From Pseudomonadales bacterium (GTDB lineage Bacteria > Pseudomonadota > Gammaproteobacteria > Pseudomonadales > Azotimanducaceae), in assembly GCA_041395945.1 (NCBI GenBank), contig JAWKZN010000001.1, positions 1,922,001 through 1,986,000 of the forward strand: DNA of 64,000 nt. Direction: 5' to 3'. The position numbers and the translations under genes were made by a program. How positions within the stretch are numbered: the first letter of the stretch is position 1; each line of letters begins with the position of its first letter. Positions 26,568 through 34,131 of this stretch are shown piece after piece. A model generated the notes under the pieces. It made no database searches. It was not told where the DNA came from and saw only the letters and a list, made by a program, of their open reading frames with translations.

Positions 26568-27470
26568 TCAGCCAACGCTGACGTTGATGCGAGTCCCGAG
26601 ACGGCCGGTGCAAGCCGGTGTAAGACGCACGCGTGTGAGTTTGTCCGGATTGCGCATCACATACAGACGCAGGATGCGATTATCGCGAACTTCGAGCTGC
26701 ACGGTGGAATGCAGTACACCGTTCTGACTTAACAGCAGCGCAGGGGCGCCATTGAGCAGTGTCTGTGTGTAATCGATGCCGCCCTCCTCTATCCCTTTCT
26801 GTGCGAGATGCAGCAGCACCTGAGCAATGCGCCGCGGGTCGGTGACCGGTCGCACTGCGGCGCTGACGACACCGCCACCATCGGTGTAGACGACTGCATC
26901 AGCATCAAACAGAGCAACGATCGCTGCCGAGTCCTTTTCTGCGACTGCCAGCAGGAGTCGGTTCAACAGCTCCCCCTGGGCTGCGGCGGGAGCAGGAAAC
27001 CGTGGCTCATCGCGAAGGTGCTCACGCGCCCTGCGGTAGCGCTGCCGGCAACTGGCTGCCGAGGCATCCACCATCACCGCGATGTCATCGAAGGGCAGAT
27101 CGAAGCCTTCGCGGAGAATGAACACTACGCGCTCGAGCGGACTCAAGCGTTCGAGGACAAAGAGCAGACCGAGACTCAGCTCCTCGGCCAGACCGGTCAG
27201 TGCTTCGGGTGCTTCCTGGTCGGTCATCACTGGTTCCGGCAGCCAGGGTCCGGGGTACTGCTCGCGGGCGCGTCGCAGCGCCCGCAGCCGATCGAGCGAA
27301 AGATTGGTCACTACTCGAAACAGCCAGGCCTGCTCATTTTCCACAGCGGCCGCCTCTTCACTCTGCTTGAGCTGCAGCAGCCGAACCTGGGCCTCCTGCA
27401 CCACATCCTCCGCATCGGCAATCGAGCCGAGCATCCGATAGGCCAGGGATTCAAGGCGTGAAAGTGACAC
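26568..27470 (-). CDS. ECF41-type RNA polymerase sigma factor with C-terminal SnoaL-like domain
   Basis: About 300 aa. Sigma region 2 (RLESLAYRMLGSIADAEDVVQEAQVR, DRLRALRRARE) and region 4 (LSPLERVVFILREGFDLPFDDIA) are followed by a C-terminal NTF2/SnoaL-like domain (from about residue 165: ELLNRLLLAVAEKDSAAIVALFDADAVVY), the ECF41/SigJ arrangement in which the extension regulates the sigma factor without a classical anti-sigma. I prefer GTG 27470: GGAG lies 7 nt upstream inside the SdhC-like gene, whose stop it overlaps by 20 bp, giving translational coupling. In-frame ATGs further upstream would deepen the overlap. ECF41 genes often neighbour a carboxymuconolactone-decarboxylase or oxidoreductase target. 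Confidence 0.88.
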   Translation of the reverse strand: MSLSRLESLAYRMLGSIADAEDVVQEAQVRLLQLKQSEEAAAVENEQAWLFRVVTNLSLDRLRALRRAREQYPGPWLPEPVMTDQEAPEALTGLAEELSLGLLFVLERLSPLERVVFILREGFDLPFDDIAVMVDASAASCRQRYRRAREHLRDEPRFPAPAAAQGELLNRLLLAVAEKDSAAIVALFDADAVVYTDGGGVVSAAVRPVTDPRRIAQVLLHLAQKGIEEGGIDYTQTLLNGAPALLLSQNGVLHSTVQLEVRDNRILRLYVMRNPDKLTRVRLTPACTGRLGTRINVSVG

Positions 27471-28179
27471 CCGTAATCTCCATCGCAAGTCTTGCGAAGG
27501 GGCTGGCGTAGACATCGCCGACATCGAAGAAAAGGCCGCCAAAGCCCATCAGCGCCAGGGCTGTCAGCACCCCTGCGATCATCGACAGGCGCCGCAATAT
27601 GTCCGAAGGCACGCGCACCGGCCAGCCCAGCCGTCCCGCAGCGATGCTGACCCCGTTGAGGCCATGATAGAAACCAGCCAGCGCGAGCAGAAAGTAATAG
27701 GGGTAAAAGTACCCGGGCACCGCCGCGATTGAGAATGCCAGTCCTGCGAAACCCGGGTGCACATCGAAAAACCAGGAGGGTCCCCGCACCGCCAGGATGT
27801 GCCCGCCGATCACCAGCATCATGAAGAAGCCCGCATAGCGATGCAGGCGCGCCCGCAGACTCAGGCTGCGTTTCGGCTCGATGAGAATTCGCACCACTCC
27901 GACACCGATATGAATAAGGAGTGCAGCGAGCACCACCACTTCCACCGCCAGCGCCTGGTAGACGGTCCGCAATTCCTGCTGCGCGCCGTCATAGGCGGCC
28001 GGTCCGAGAGCGGCAAGCCAGGTGTTGAGCAGGTGCAGCACCAGGAAGGCGGCGAACACCAGACCGGAAAGCGCCTGAGCCTTCTTCAGCAGGCGTATCC
28101 CATTGCCGGTCGTCTGGTCGGTTCCGGGTGCTGTTCCGGTCATTTCCCCGGCCGGTATTCCGGTCGATTCCACAGTCAT
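27451..28179 (-). CDS. SdhC/FrdC-like cytochrome b membrane subunit (b558 type), orphan
   Basis: About 242 aa with five hydrophobic segments and membrane histidines spaced like di-heme succinate dehydrogenase/fumarate reductase anchors: LHLLNTW, LLIHIGVG, RLHRYAGFFMMLVIGGHI and GFYHGLNGV. Such subunits carry electrons between a flavoprotein/Fe-S pair and quinone, but no sdhA/sdhB-like gene is nearby, so its partner is unknown. Three ATGs cluster at 28188, 28185 and 28179; spacing from AGAGG favours the last. Its final codons contain the Shine-Dalgarno and start of the ECF41 gene, so the two are one transcription unit. Confidence 0.75.
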   Translation of the reverse strand: MTVESTGIPAGEMTGTAPGTDQTTGNGIRLLKKAQALSGLVFAAFLVLHLLNTWLAALGPAAYDGAQQELRTVYQALAVEVVVLAALLIHIGVGVVRILIEPKRSLSLRARLHRYAGFFMMLVIGGHILAVRGPSWFFDVHPGFAGLAFSIAAVPGYFYPYYFLLALAGFYHGLNGVSIAAGRLGWPVRVPSDILRRLSMIAGVLTALALMGFGGLFFDVGDVYASPFARLAMEITGVTFTP

Positions 28180-28243
28180 GGCCATCATCCTCTGTAGTAA
28201 CCACCCCATAGACGACCGGGCAGACCGGAATGTGACATGCGGA

Positions 28244-29233
28244 TCAGGTGCCGGGTGAATTCGCCGGTAACAGACCGCCGAAGTGGCCGGCTTCCAGCAG
28301 GCGCTGCATGAATTCGACCTCGTAGACCTGCTCCGGCATTTCGCGCACGAGTTCATCGATCCGGTGGGCGTCCTCACCCACCAGGATGCGCCAGCGATCG
28401 CCCCGCACTCCGTCGAGAATAATCTCAGCTGCCTGGGCTGCGCTGGTCGGCGCCTTATCACGGAATTCAATGCCTCTCTGATGAACTGCCTGGCGGATGT
28501 CGTCGTCCGGCAGATTGTCCACCGGCATACCCATAGCCGACCAGCGCGAGCGCAGCAGAGCGACTTCCTTCGCTGACATCTCCAGTGCGGTGCCCTTACC
28601 GAGCACGACAGAGGAATTCAGCGCGATGGATGTGCCGACGTGTCCAGGCATCACCACGGCCACTTTGACATGGGGCGCATTCACACGCAGATCCGTTACC
28701 AGCGCTTCGCTGAAGCCCCTTACCGCGAACTTCGCCGCGCAGTAAGCGGTATGGGGAACACCGGGACCAATGCTCGCCCACATGCCGTTCACACTGCTCG
28801 TGTTGACCAGGTAGCCTTCGGAGCTTGCAACCAGCAGTGGCATGAAGGCTCGTGCACAGTGGTACACACCGTACCAGCACACACCGAAGGTGCGCTCCCA
28901 CTCTTCCCGATCGCCGTCCACGAAGCTGCCACCACCACCGATGCCAGCATTGTTAAAGAGCAGGTTGATATGGTCCGTATCCTGCGCTTCCTGCACTTCG
29001 TTACAGAAATTGAGCACCTGCTGTTCGTCTGAGACATCACATTGGTGACAGGAGATGCGGGTACCCGCTGGCGCCGCTGTTTCGCACAGCGCGCGGGTTT
29101 CACTCATGTTGTCCACCGACACATCGCACATGGCGACATGGGCACCCGCTTTCGCGAGAGCGACACACAGCTCTCTGCCCATACCCGTGCCACCTCCGGT
29201 TACTACCGCGATTCGGCCGGAAAAATCTTTCAT
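28244..29233 (-). CDS. Short-chain dehydrogenase/reductase (SDR)
   Basis: 329-aa classical SDR. TGGGTGMG near the N-terminus binds the nicotinamide cofactor, NNAG stabilises the sheet, and the catalytic Ser/Tyr/Lys occur in NTSSVNG and AYCAAK. The C-terminal extension (about 80 residues beyond the core) suggests a larger hydrophobic substrate pocket. Start ATG has AAGGAG 7 nt upstream and overlaps the stop of the TetR gene by 4 bases (ATGA), so the SDR is translationally coupled to its likely regulator. Substrate unknown. Confidence 0.92.
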   Translation of the reverse strand: MKDFSGRIAVVTGGGTGMGRELCVALAKAGAHVAMCDVSVDNMSETRALCETAAPAGTRISCHQCDVSDEQQVLNFCNEVQEAQDTDHINLLFNNAGIGGGGSFVDGDREEWERTFGVCWYGVYHCARAFMPLLVASSEGYLVNTSSVNGMWASIGPGVPHTAYCAAKFAVRGFSEALVTDLRVNAPHVKVAVVMPGHVGTSIALNSSVVLGKGTALEMSAKEVALLRSRWSAMGMPVDNLPDDDIRQAVHQRGIEFRDKAPTSAAQAAEIILDGVRGDRWRILVGEDAHRIDELVREMPEQVYEVEFMQRLLEAGHFGGLLPANSPGT

Positions 29234-29820
29234 GTCGTCTCCTTTTGGGTTGGAAAATCGGTATCGAGAATAGATCGTCGCAGTACCGACTGGAGCCCCA
29301 GCAGCACCGCCGTTGAGCGTTGTACCCGCGCCATCAGCATGCCCCCTTCTACCGCAGCCAGCACACCGCGAGCCTGACGGGCAGCATCTTCGACACCGTC
29401 CCGCCGCAGCACATCGGCGATGATGTCCGTCCAGTCATCGAGCGCCGCCTGACCCGCTGCGGTGATGGATTCGGAACCGGGAGCATTTTCAAGCAGCACA
29501 GTAGCGATCGGGCAACCGGCAGAAAAATCGGACTCCTCGAGCCAGCCAGCCACCATGTACAAATAGCGGCTCAGGAAGTCGGCGAATGACACGGACTCGG
29601 CTGCAATGCTCCTGAGCGCATCGGCAACAGCGACACCGGCCACCTCCACAGCGGTAGCACCGAGTTCTTCCTTGCCCCCCGGGAAATAGTGATAAAGCGA
29701 CCCTTTCGGCGCCCCGCTGTCTGCAACAATCTGATTGAGGCCGGTCGCGGCAAACCCCTGGGCACGGAACAGCATGATCGCCGCGGTGGTGAGATTGGTC
29801 CTGTGATCCGGGCGCGCCAT
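29230..29820 (-). CDS. TetR-family transcriptional regulator
   Basis: 196 aa from ATG 29820. N-terminal helix-turn-helix: LTTAAIMLFRAQGFAATGLNQIVADSGAPKGSLYHYFPGGKEEL, the typical TetR signature; C-terminal ligand-binding helices with GCPIATVLLE resembling the YxaF/LmrA-type C domain. It directly precedes the SDR with a 4-base overlap. Two identical 11-bp half-sites around its own predicted -10 element suggest autoregulation. Confidence 0.92.
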   Translation of the reverse strand: MARPDHRTNLTTAAIMLFRAQGFAATGLNQIVADSGAPKGSLYHYFPGGKEELGATAVEVAGVAVADALRSIAAESVSFADFLSRYLYMVAGWLEESDFSAGCPIATVLLENAPGSESITAAGQAALDDWTDIIADVLRRDGVEDAARQARGVLAAVEGGMLMARVQRSTAVLLGLQSVLRRSILDTDFPTQKETT

Positions 29821-29858
29821 GGCCGGATCATGAGGCCCCCATGAGGGAATTTCTAGCA

Positions 29859-29901
29859 ATCGGTCTAGTCGGGAAGCAGGAATTATAACGATCGGTCTAG
29901 T
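29859..29901 (-). promoter_or_regulatory. Promoter with two direct operator half-sites before tetR
   Basis: The 11-mer ATCGGTCTAGT occurs twice on the plus strand (29859-29869 and 29891-29901), start to start 32 bp, about three helical turns. On the minus strand it reads ACTAGACCGAT, close to half-sites of known TetR-family operators. TATAAT (minus strand, 29882-29887) lies between them as a perfect -10 box. The upstream half-site overlaps the stop codon of the gamma-glutamyltransferase gene. A regulatory role is inferred from arrangement. Confidence 0.6.
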
Positions 29902-31459
29902 ACCCCGCCGCAAGGCCTTCCTTGCGGTGGTCTGAACCGCCAACGTAGGCGTCGGTCCCCTTCAGGATGAGCTGGGCGCCGCCGAAGACGTGCTCCCGCG
30001 GCTCGTAACGCACCCGGTGACCGCGCTCTGCCAGATCCCTGGCGATCGCTTCCGGAAAGCCACTCTCCAGGCCGACGCTGAAATCCTCGTAGAGGTGCCA
30101 GCGCGGTGCGTCACTGGCCGCCTGGGGGTTTTCACCCCGGTCGAAGAGGCGGTGCACCATCTGTACATGACCCTGGTGCTGCATATGACCGCCCATCACC
30201 CCGAATGCCAGCAGCGGATTCCCGCCTCCGGTGACGAATCCCGGAATGATGGTGTGGAAAGGCCGCTTGCCGGGGGCCACACAGTTCGGGTGGGCAGGAT
30301 CAAGGGAAAAACCCCGGCCGCGGTTCTGCATGGCGATCCCCGTACCCGGAATCACCACGCCGGAGCCAAAGCCCTGATAGTTGGACTGAATAAATGACAC
30401 CATCATGCCGGCTGCATCCGCCGCCGCGAGATAGACGGTGTCCTGACTCACCGGCAGCGCGCACGGTGGCAGCGCTCCGGCCCGGGGGCCAATGCCCGCG
30501 GACGCCCGGGCCAGGGACCCCGGCTCGAGCAGTTCGGCCGGGGTCAGATGCATGGCCTGAGGATCAGCAAAATGGGTGAAGGCGGCGTGGATGGCGATCT
30601 TCATCGCTTCGATCTGTCGGTGCACGCCGGCACCGGTGTCGATGTCGGGCGCTGCCTCATGACCCAGAATGCCCAGGGCAATCTGGGCGGCCAGCCCCTG
30701 ACCATTGGGGGGAATCTCGTGCAGGCACACATCCCGGTAAGGCTGCGCGATGGGTTCAACCCAATCGCAACGATGACCGGCAAGATCCTCCGCGGACAAC
30801 CCACCACCTTCCGCAGCCGCCGTACGCGCGATCACCTCGGCGAGTCCCCCCGCATAAAAGGCTTCACCCCGGGTGCGGGCAATCAGCGACAGGGTCCGGG
30901 CAAGATCCGGTCGACGGAAGCGCTGACCCGCCGCCGGGGCGGGGAGAAAGTGCTCTGCGAAGTTCGCAAAGTCACTGTAGGTCTGTTCAGCAATCTTCCA
31001 GTAACCGGCCGTTTTCGGGCCGACCGGAAATCCTTCCTCGGCATAGTGAATGGCGGCATCAAACAGACGCTCGAACGGCAGCCTTCCATAGCGCTCCGAC
31101 AAGGCGACCCACACGCTGACGGCGCCGGGTACGGTGACCGTGTCCCAGCCGCGATCGGGCATGCGGCTGCGACCGGAAAATCGATCCAGTGTCCAGGCCG
31201 CGGGTGCCCGGCCTGAACCGTTCAGGCCGACAAGTTGCGCCCCGTCCCACAGGATCGCAAAGGCGTCGCTGCCCACCCCGTTGTTGTTGGGTTCCACAAC
31301 TGTGAGCGTGATGGCCGTTGCGAGTGCGGCATCCACCGCATTACCGCCGGCCTTGAGTGCCGCAATCCCCGCCTGCACCGCGAGGGGCTGGGACGAGGCC
31401 ACCACATTATCCGCACACACTGGAGAGCGGGCGGCGACACAGGGCTGTTCCCAGTTCAT
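29897..31459 (-). CDS. Gamma-glutamyltransferase-family (Ntn-hydrolase) protein
   Basis: 520 aa from ATG 31459, which overlaps the stop of the upstream DsbA-fold gene (ATGA); the open frame continues to 31972 but there only mirrors that gene. Family features: ADNVVASSQPLAVQAGIAALKAGGNAVDAA at the N-terminus, NNNGVGSDAF, DTVYLAAADAAG with Thr341 as the expected autocleavage nucleophile, and PGKRPFHTIIPG. No signal peptide, unlike E. coli Ggt, so probably cytoplasmic. It would hydrolyse gamma-glutamyl bonds of glutathione or its conjugates; placement after two GST-kappa-fold proteins supports this. Confidence 0.88.
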   Translation of the reverse strand: MNWEQPCVAARSPVCADNVVASSQPLAVQAGIAALKAGGNAVDAALATAITLTVVEPNNNGVGSDAFAILWDGAQLVGLNGSGRAPAAWTLDRFSGRSRMPDRGWDTVTVPGAVSVWVALSERYGRLPFERLFDAAIHYAEEGFPVGPKTAGYWKIAEQTYSDFANFAEHFLPAPAAGQRFRRPDLARTLSLIARTRGEAFYAGGLAEVIARTAAAEGGGLSAEDLAGHRCDWVEPIAQPYRDVCLHEIPPNGQGLAAQIALGILGHEAAPDIDTGAGVHRQIEAMKIAIHAAFTHFADPQAMHLTPAELLEPGSLARASAGIGPRAGALPPCALPVSQDTVYLAAADAAGMMVSFIQSNYQGFGSGVVIPGTGIAMQNRGRGFSLDPAHPNCVAPGKRPFHTIIPGFVTGGGNPLLAFGVMGGHMQHQGHVQMVHRLFDRGENPQAASDAPRWHLYEDFSVGLESGFPEAIARDLAERGHRVRYEPREHVFGGAQLILKGTDAYVGGSDHRKEGLAAGY

Positions 31460-32076
31460 GCGGCGAGCAGCTGGCGCCGGATCAGCGGCAGATGCTGGCG
31501 ACCGTAGTAAACCTCGGCACCCACCAGATAGGCGGGCACATTGAAGTAGCCCTGTTCCCCCAGCACTTTCTGCTGTGCATCGAGTGCAGCAGGCCCGGGC
31601 CCCTGCAGATAGGCGGCGAAGCGTTGCGGATCTGCACCCAGCGCCTTCATTACCAGACTGACGTCCTCTACCGAATCCAGCGACAGCTCGGCGCGCCAGT
31701 AGCCGGAGAAGACTGCCTGCAGGTAGGCTCGCTGGGAATCGGGCTGATGGGCAGACAGCCAGGCCGAACCCTGGGCGGCCACGCGAGCCGCGGTGGGCGT
31801 GTACCAGCCGCCTGCATCGATACGCTGCAGCGGCAGTCCGCGGGATTCCATGTAACGACGCACGTCCATCTCCTGGTAGCGTCCCCGATGCCAGCGATGC
31901 CAGGTGCCGCGATCCGCATCCGCAGCGGGCTCCCGGGGCGCTTTCGGTTGCGGGATCAGCAGCACTTCGCAACGCGACGCTATACCCAGATCATCGACCA
32001 GCGCGAAGGTGGGTTCGAGCGCAAGGTAGGAGTACGGATCCCGGAAGTCGAACAGCAGGGTAAGTGGCTGGTCCAT
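31456..32076 (-). CDS. DsbA-fold HCCA-isomerase/GST-kappa-like protein (second copy)
   Basis: 206-aa thioredoxin-fold protein. It opens with LLFDFRDPYSYLALEPTF, the 2-hydroxychromene-2-carboxylate isomerase/kappa-class GST signature with Ser rather than a CxxC at the active site, and ends with the cis-Pro loop GYFNVPAYLVGAEVYYGRQHL. These enzymes bind glutathione for isomerisation or conjugation rather than disulfide exchange. Start overlaps the preceding gene by one base (TGATG), and the next gene overlaps by four, so it is firmly in an operon. Confidence 0.87.
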   Translation of the reverse strand: MDQPLTLLFDFRDPYSYLALEPTFALVDDLGIASRCEVLLIPQPKAPREPAADADRGTWHRWHRGRYQEMDVRRYMESRGLPLQRIDAGGWYTPTAARVAAQGSAWLSAHQPDSQRAYLQAVFSGYWRAELSLDSVEDVSLVMKALGADPQRFAAYLQGPGPAALDAQQKVLGEQGYFNVPAYLVGAEVYYGRQHLPLIRRQLLAA

Positions 32077-32774
32077 CAGAGCACCTCCCGTCCGGTTGTC
32101 TCGAGTTCATAGGCGATGTCCGGTGCCGGTCCCTTACGACCTTCGAGGATCCAGCGCACCCGGGGCAGATGCTCCCGACCGAAATACACCTCTTCTTCGA
32201 CCACATAGGTAGGCACACCGTAAATACCCGCAGCGAAGATCTGCTTCTGCATTTCATCGTGGACCTGACGGCCTGCGCCGGTCGCATAGGCTTCGAATCC
32301 ATCGACATCGGCACCGGCTCGATCGAGCGCATCGATGAGCACTTCCAGGTCTTCTGCATCGAATTCCCGTTTCCAGAAACTCTCGAGCACATCATCGAGA
32401 AATCGTTTCAGCAGCAGGTCACCCTGCCCGGCCACCCAGAGCATGGCGATGTGGATGAGGGAGGTGTCCCAGATTTTTTCGGTACCACGCAGTACATAAC
32501 CCTGCAGACCCGCATAGCGCCTGGCGTCACGGTAGGCGTACTTGACCGCCGACCACTGTCCGGGTGAACGCTGACTCTCCGCCACCCTGCCGGCGCTGTC
32601 GAGACGCGCCGAACCGAGATAGCTGGGAATGTCGAGGGTCAGCGGTCGCCAGTCGATGTCGATGCCCAGGGTCTGCGCCATCTGATAAGTCGGCTTGCGG
32701 GCAATGAAGGCATAGGGGCTCTTACAGTCGAGATAGACGATGAGCGGTCGTTGAGAACGGATCGGATCGAACAC
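32076..32774 (-). CDS. DsbA-fold HCCA-isomerase/GST-kappa-like protein (first copy)
   Basis: 232 aa, same family as the next gene but clearly diverged. N-terminus VYLDCKSPYAFIARKPTY is the SPY-type active-site strand; cis-Pro loop GIYGVPTYVVEEEVYFGREHLP near the C-terminus. No CxxC, so not an oxidoreductase of the Dsb type. First gene of the minus-strand operon that continues with the second isomerase-like gene and the gamma-glutamyltransferase. A divergent gene begins 70 bp away. Confidence 0.86.
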   Translation of the reverse strand: MFDPIRSQRPLIVYLDCKSPYAFIARKPTYQMAQTLGIDIDWRPLTLDIPSYLGSARLDSAGRVAESQRSPGQWSAVKYAYRDARRYAGLQGYVLRGTEKIWDTSLIHIAMLWVAGQGDLLLKRFLDDVLESFWKREFDAEDLEVLIDALDRAGADVDGFEAYATGAGRQVHDEMQKQIFAAGIYGVPTYVVEEEVYFGREHLPRVRWILEGRKGPAPDIAYELETTGREVL

Positions 32775-32844
32775 TTAGGATGCCTCGAACTTTGCAGGGC
32801 AGGGTGATAGGAGTAAGAATGATACCGTAAGGAAGGAGACCAGG

Positions 32845-33615
32845 ATGGCCAGAGATCTGGATACCGCACTGCGCGAACTGTTCAGCGCGCTGCCTGAGTG
32901 CGAGGAGATACTGTCCCACGGTTCACCGAACTTCAAAGTGCGTGGTAAAGGCTTTGCCAGTTACGTCACCAACCATCACGGCGATGGGCGACTGGCACTG
33001 TGGCTCGCTGCACCCGCTGGTGCTCAGGAGCTCTATACCGAGATGGAGCCCGAGCACTATTTCGTGCCACCCTATGTCGGGCCACGGGGCTGGCTCGGGG
33101 TAATGCTGAATACGGGATTGAACTGGAATACCGTCTGCGCGCGGGTACACGAGGCTTACCTGAACACGGCACCGGCCGCCCTGGTCCGCAAGGCGCCGGC
33201 AGCACCGGAAGTGCGTCCACCGGAGCGAATGCCGACGGCGGCAGACATCAACCCGTTCCTGCGCCCGAAGGTTAATAAGGTGCTGAAGAAACTCGGCACG
33301 TTGTGCGAACGATTACCTGAGACCGGTCCCGCCGAACAGTTCGGCAATCCGGTGTGGAAGGCGGGCAAGAAAACCTTCGTGAGTACCCACTACCACACCG
33401 GTCGATTGCATCTGTCGTTCTGGGTCGGGCCCGAACGGCAGGCGACCCTGACCTATGATTCACGCTACCTGATCCCCCAGTACACGGGACACAATGGCTG
33501 GATCGATCTCGACATCGAGGATGGGGTCGACTGGGAAGAGGTGGAGCGTCTGCTGATGGGCAGCTACCGGCACTTCGCGCTGAAGCGCATGCTGGCGGCA
33601 CTCGAAAGTCGGTAA
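32845..33615 (+). CDS. Tandem MmcQ/YjbR-like (DUF1801-type) two-domain protein
   Basis: 256 aa made of two copies of a small YjbR/CyaY-like fold: residues about 1-110 (LFSALPECEEILSHGSPNFKV...GPRGWLGVML) and about 130-256 (LGTLCERLPETGPAEQFGNPVWK...GHNGWIDLDI). Each repeat shows the internal P-x-F/W-K, aromatic and G-x-x-G-W-x-x-x positions expected. Such proteins have been suggested to bind DNA or small ligands; no enzymatic residues are evident. AAGGAAGGAGA sits just before the ATG. Divergent from the isomerase/GGT operon. Confidence 0.8.
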   Translation: MARDLDTALRELFSALPECEEILSHGSPNFKVRGKGFASYVTNHHGDGRLALWLAAPAGAQELYTEMEPEHYFVPPYVGPRGWLGVMLNTGLNWNTVCARVHEAYLNTAPAALVRKAPAAPEVRPPERMPTAADINPFLRPKVNKVLKKLGTLCERLPETGPAEQFGNPVWKAGKKTFVSTHYHTGRLHLSFWVGPERQATLTYDSRYLIPQYTGHNGWIDLDIEDGVDWEEVERLLMGSYRHFALKRMLAALESR

Positions 33616-33674
33616 GTGACCTGCCCGCACTGATTCCGACCTCCTCAGATCGACCGGACTTTTCACCGTGCTCC

Positions 33675-33696
33675 GAGGGGTTTAGAGTAACCCCTC
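33675..33696. terminator. Perfect 8-bp hairpin after the YjbR-like gene
   Basis: GAGGGGTT (33675-33682) and AACCCCTC (33689-33696) flank a TAGAGT loop about 60 bp past the stop. Only weak T content follows, so it may be a terminator of poor class or another hairpin. The gap 33616-33852 holds nothing else that I recognise. Confidence 0.4.
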
Positions 33697-33852
33697 AGCC
33701 GTCAAAAGAGCGGCGGGCTGGTCCGAACCTCATGGACCGCAGCGGTGGGAGAGCGGGCGTGAGGCAGGCAGTAACGTACGCTGTCGTACCGGCGCTGTCC
33801 TGCGGACGATGTGCGGAAAAGGGAGAAATTCGGAAATATCAAGGGAAGGAAC

Positions 33853-34131
33853 ATGTTTCGGGACTACCATGCCGTGTCTATCCGGCACGGCAGCAACTGC
33901 TGTCAGGCGGTTGCAGTATTGGGCGATCAGCGATTTCTGTCCGTGGAGGCACCCGGCCTCCCGGTAGAGGGCTGTACTCTGAAGGGGCGCTGTCGCTGCC
34001 GCTATCAGCACCACACCGATCGGCGCGATGATCTGCGGCGGGATGTCGATTTCGGCCTGCCCGATCGGGGGGTCCTGCTTGACAAAGATAGAAGAAACGA
34101 GCCCGGCCGCCGCAATACCGACTACGCCTGA
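33853..34131 (+). CDS. Small Cys/Arg-rich protein upstream of dinB
   Basis: 92 aa from ATG 33853 behind AAGGGAAGGA. Contains CC at 16-17, then GC...RCRC and an Arg/Asp/His-rich block (YQHHTDRRDDLRR). I recall small proteins of this pattern (conserved cysteines followed by a Y-x-H-H-x-D-R-R box) from other beta/gammaproteobacteria, but know no function; a metal-binding role for the cysteines is plausible. Its last 53 bases overlap the chosen dinB start, indicating coupling. The reverse-strand open frame over the same bases is a shadow. Confidence 0.65.
   Translation: MFRDYHAVSIRHGSNCCQAVAVLGDQRFLSVEAPGLPVEGCTLKGRCRCRYQHHTDRRDDLRRDVDFGLPDRGVLLDKDRRNEPGRRNTDYA

Noticed and set aside
31460..31972. 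N-terminal extension of the gamma-glutamyltransferase-family frame.
   Set aside because: Arg/Ala-rich sequence antiparallel in frame to the DsbA-fold gene; the ATG at 31459 overlaps that gene's stop and begins the conserved domain.
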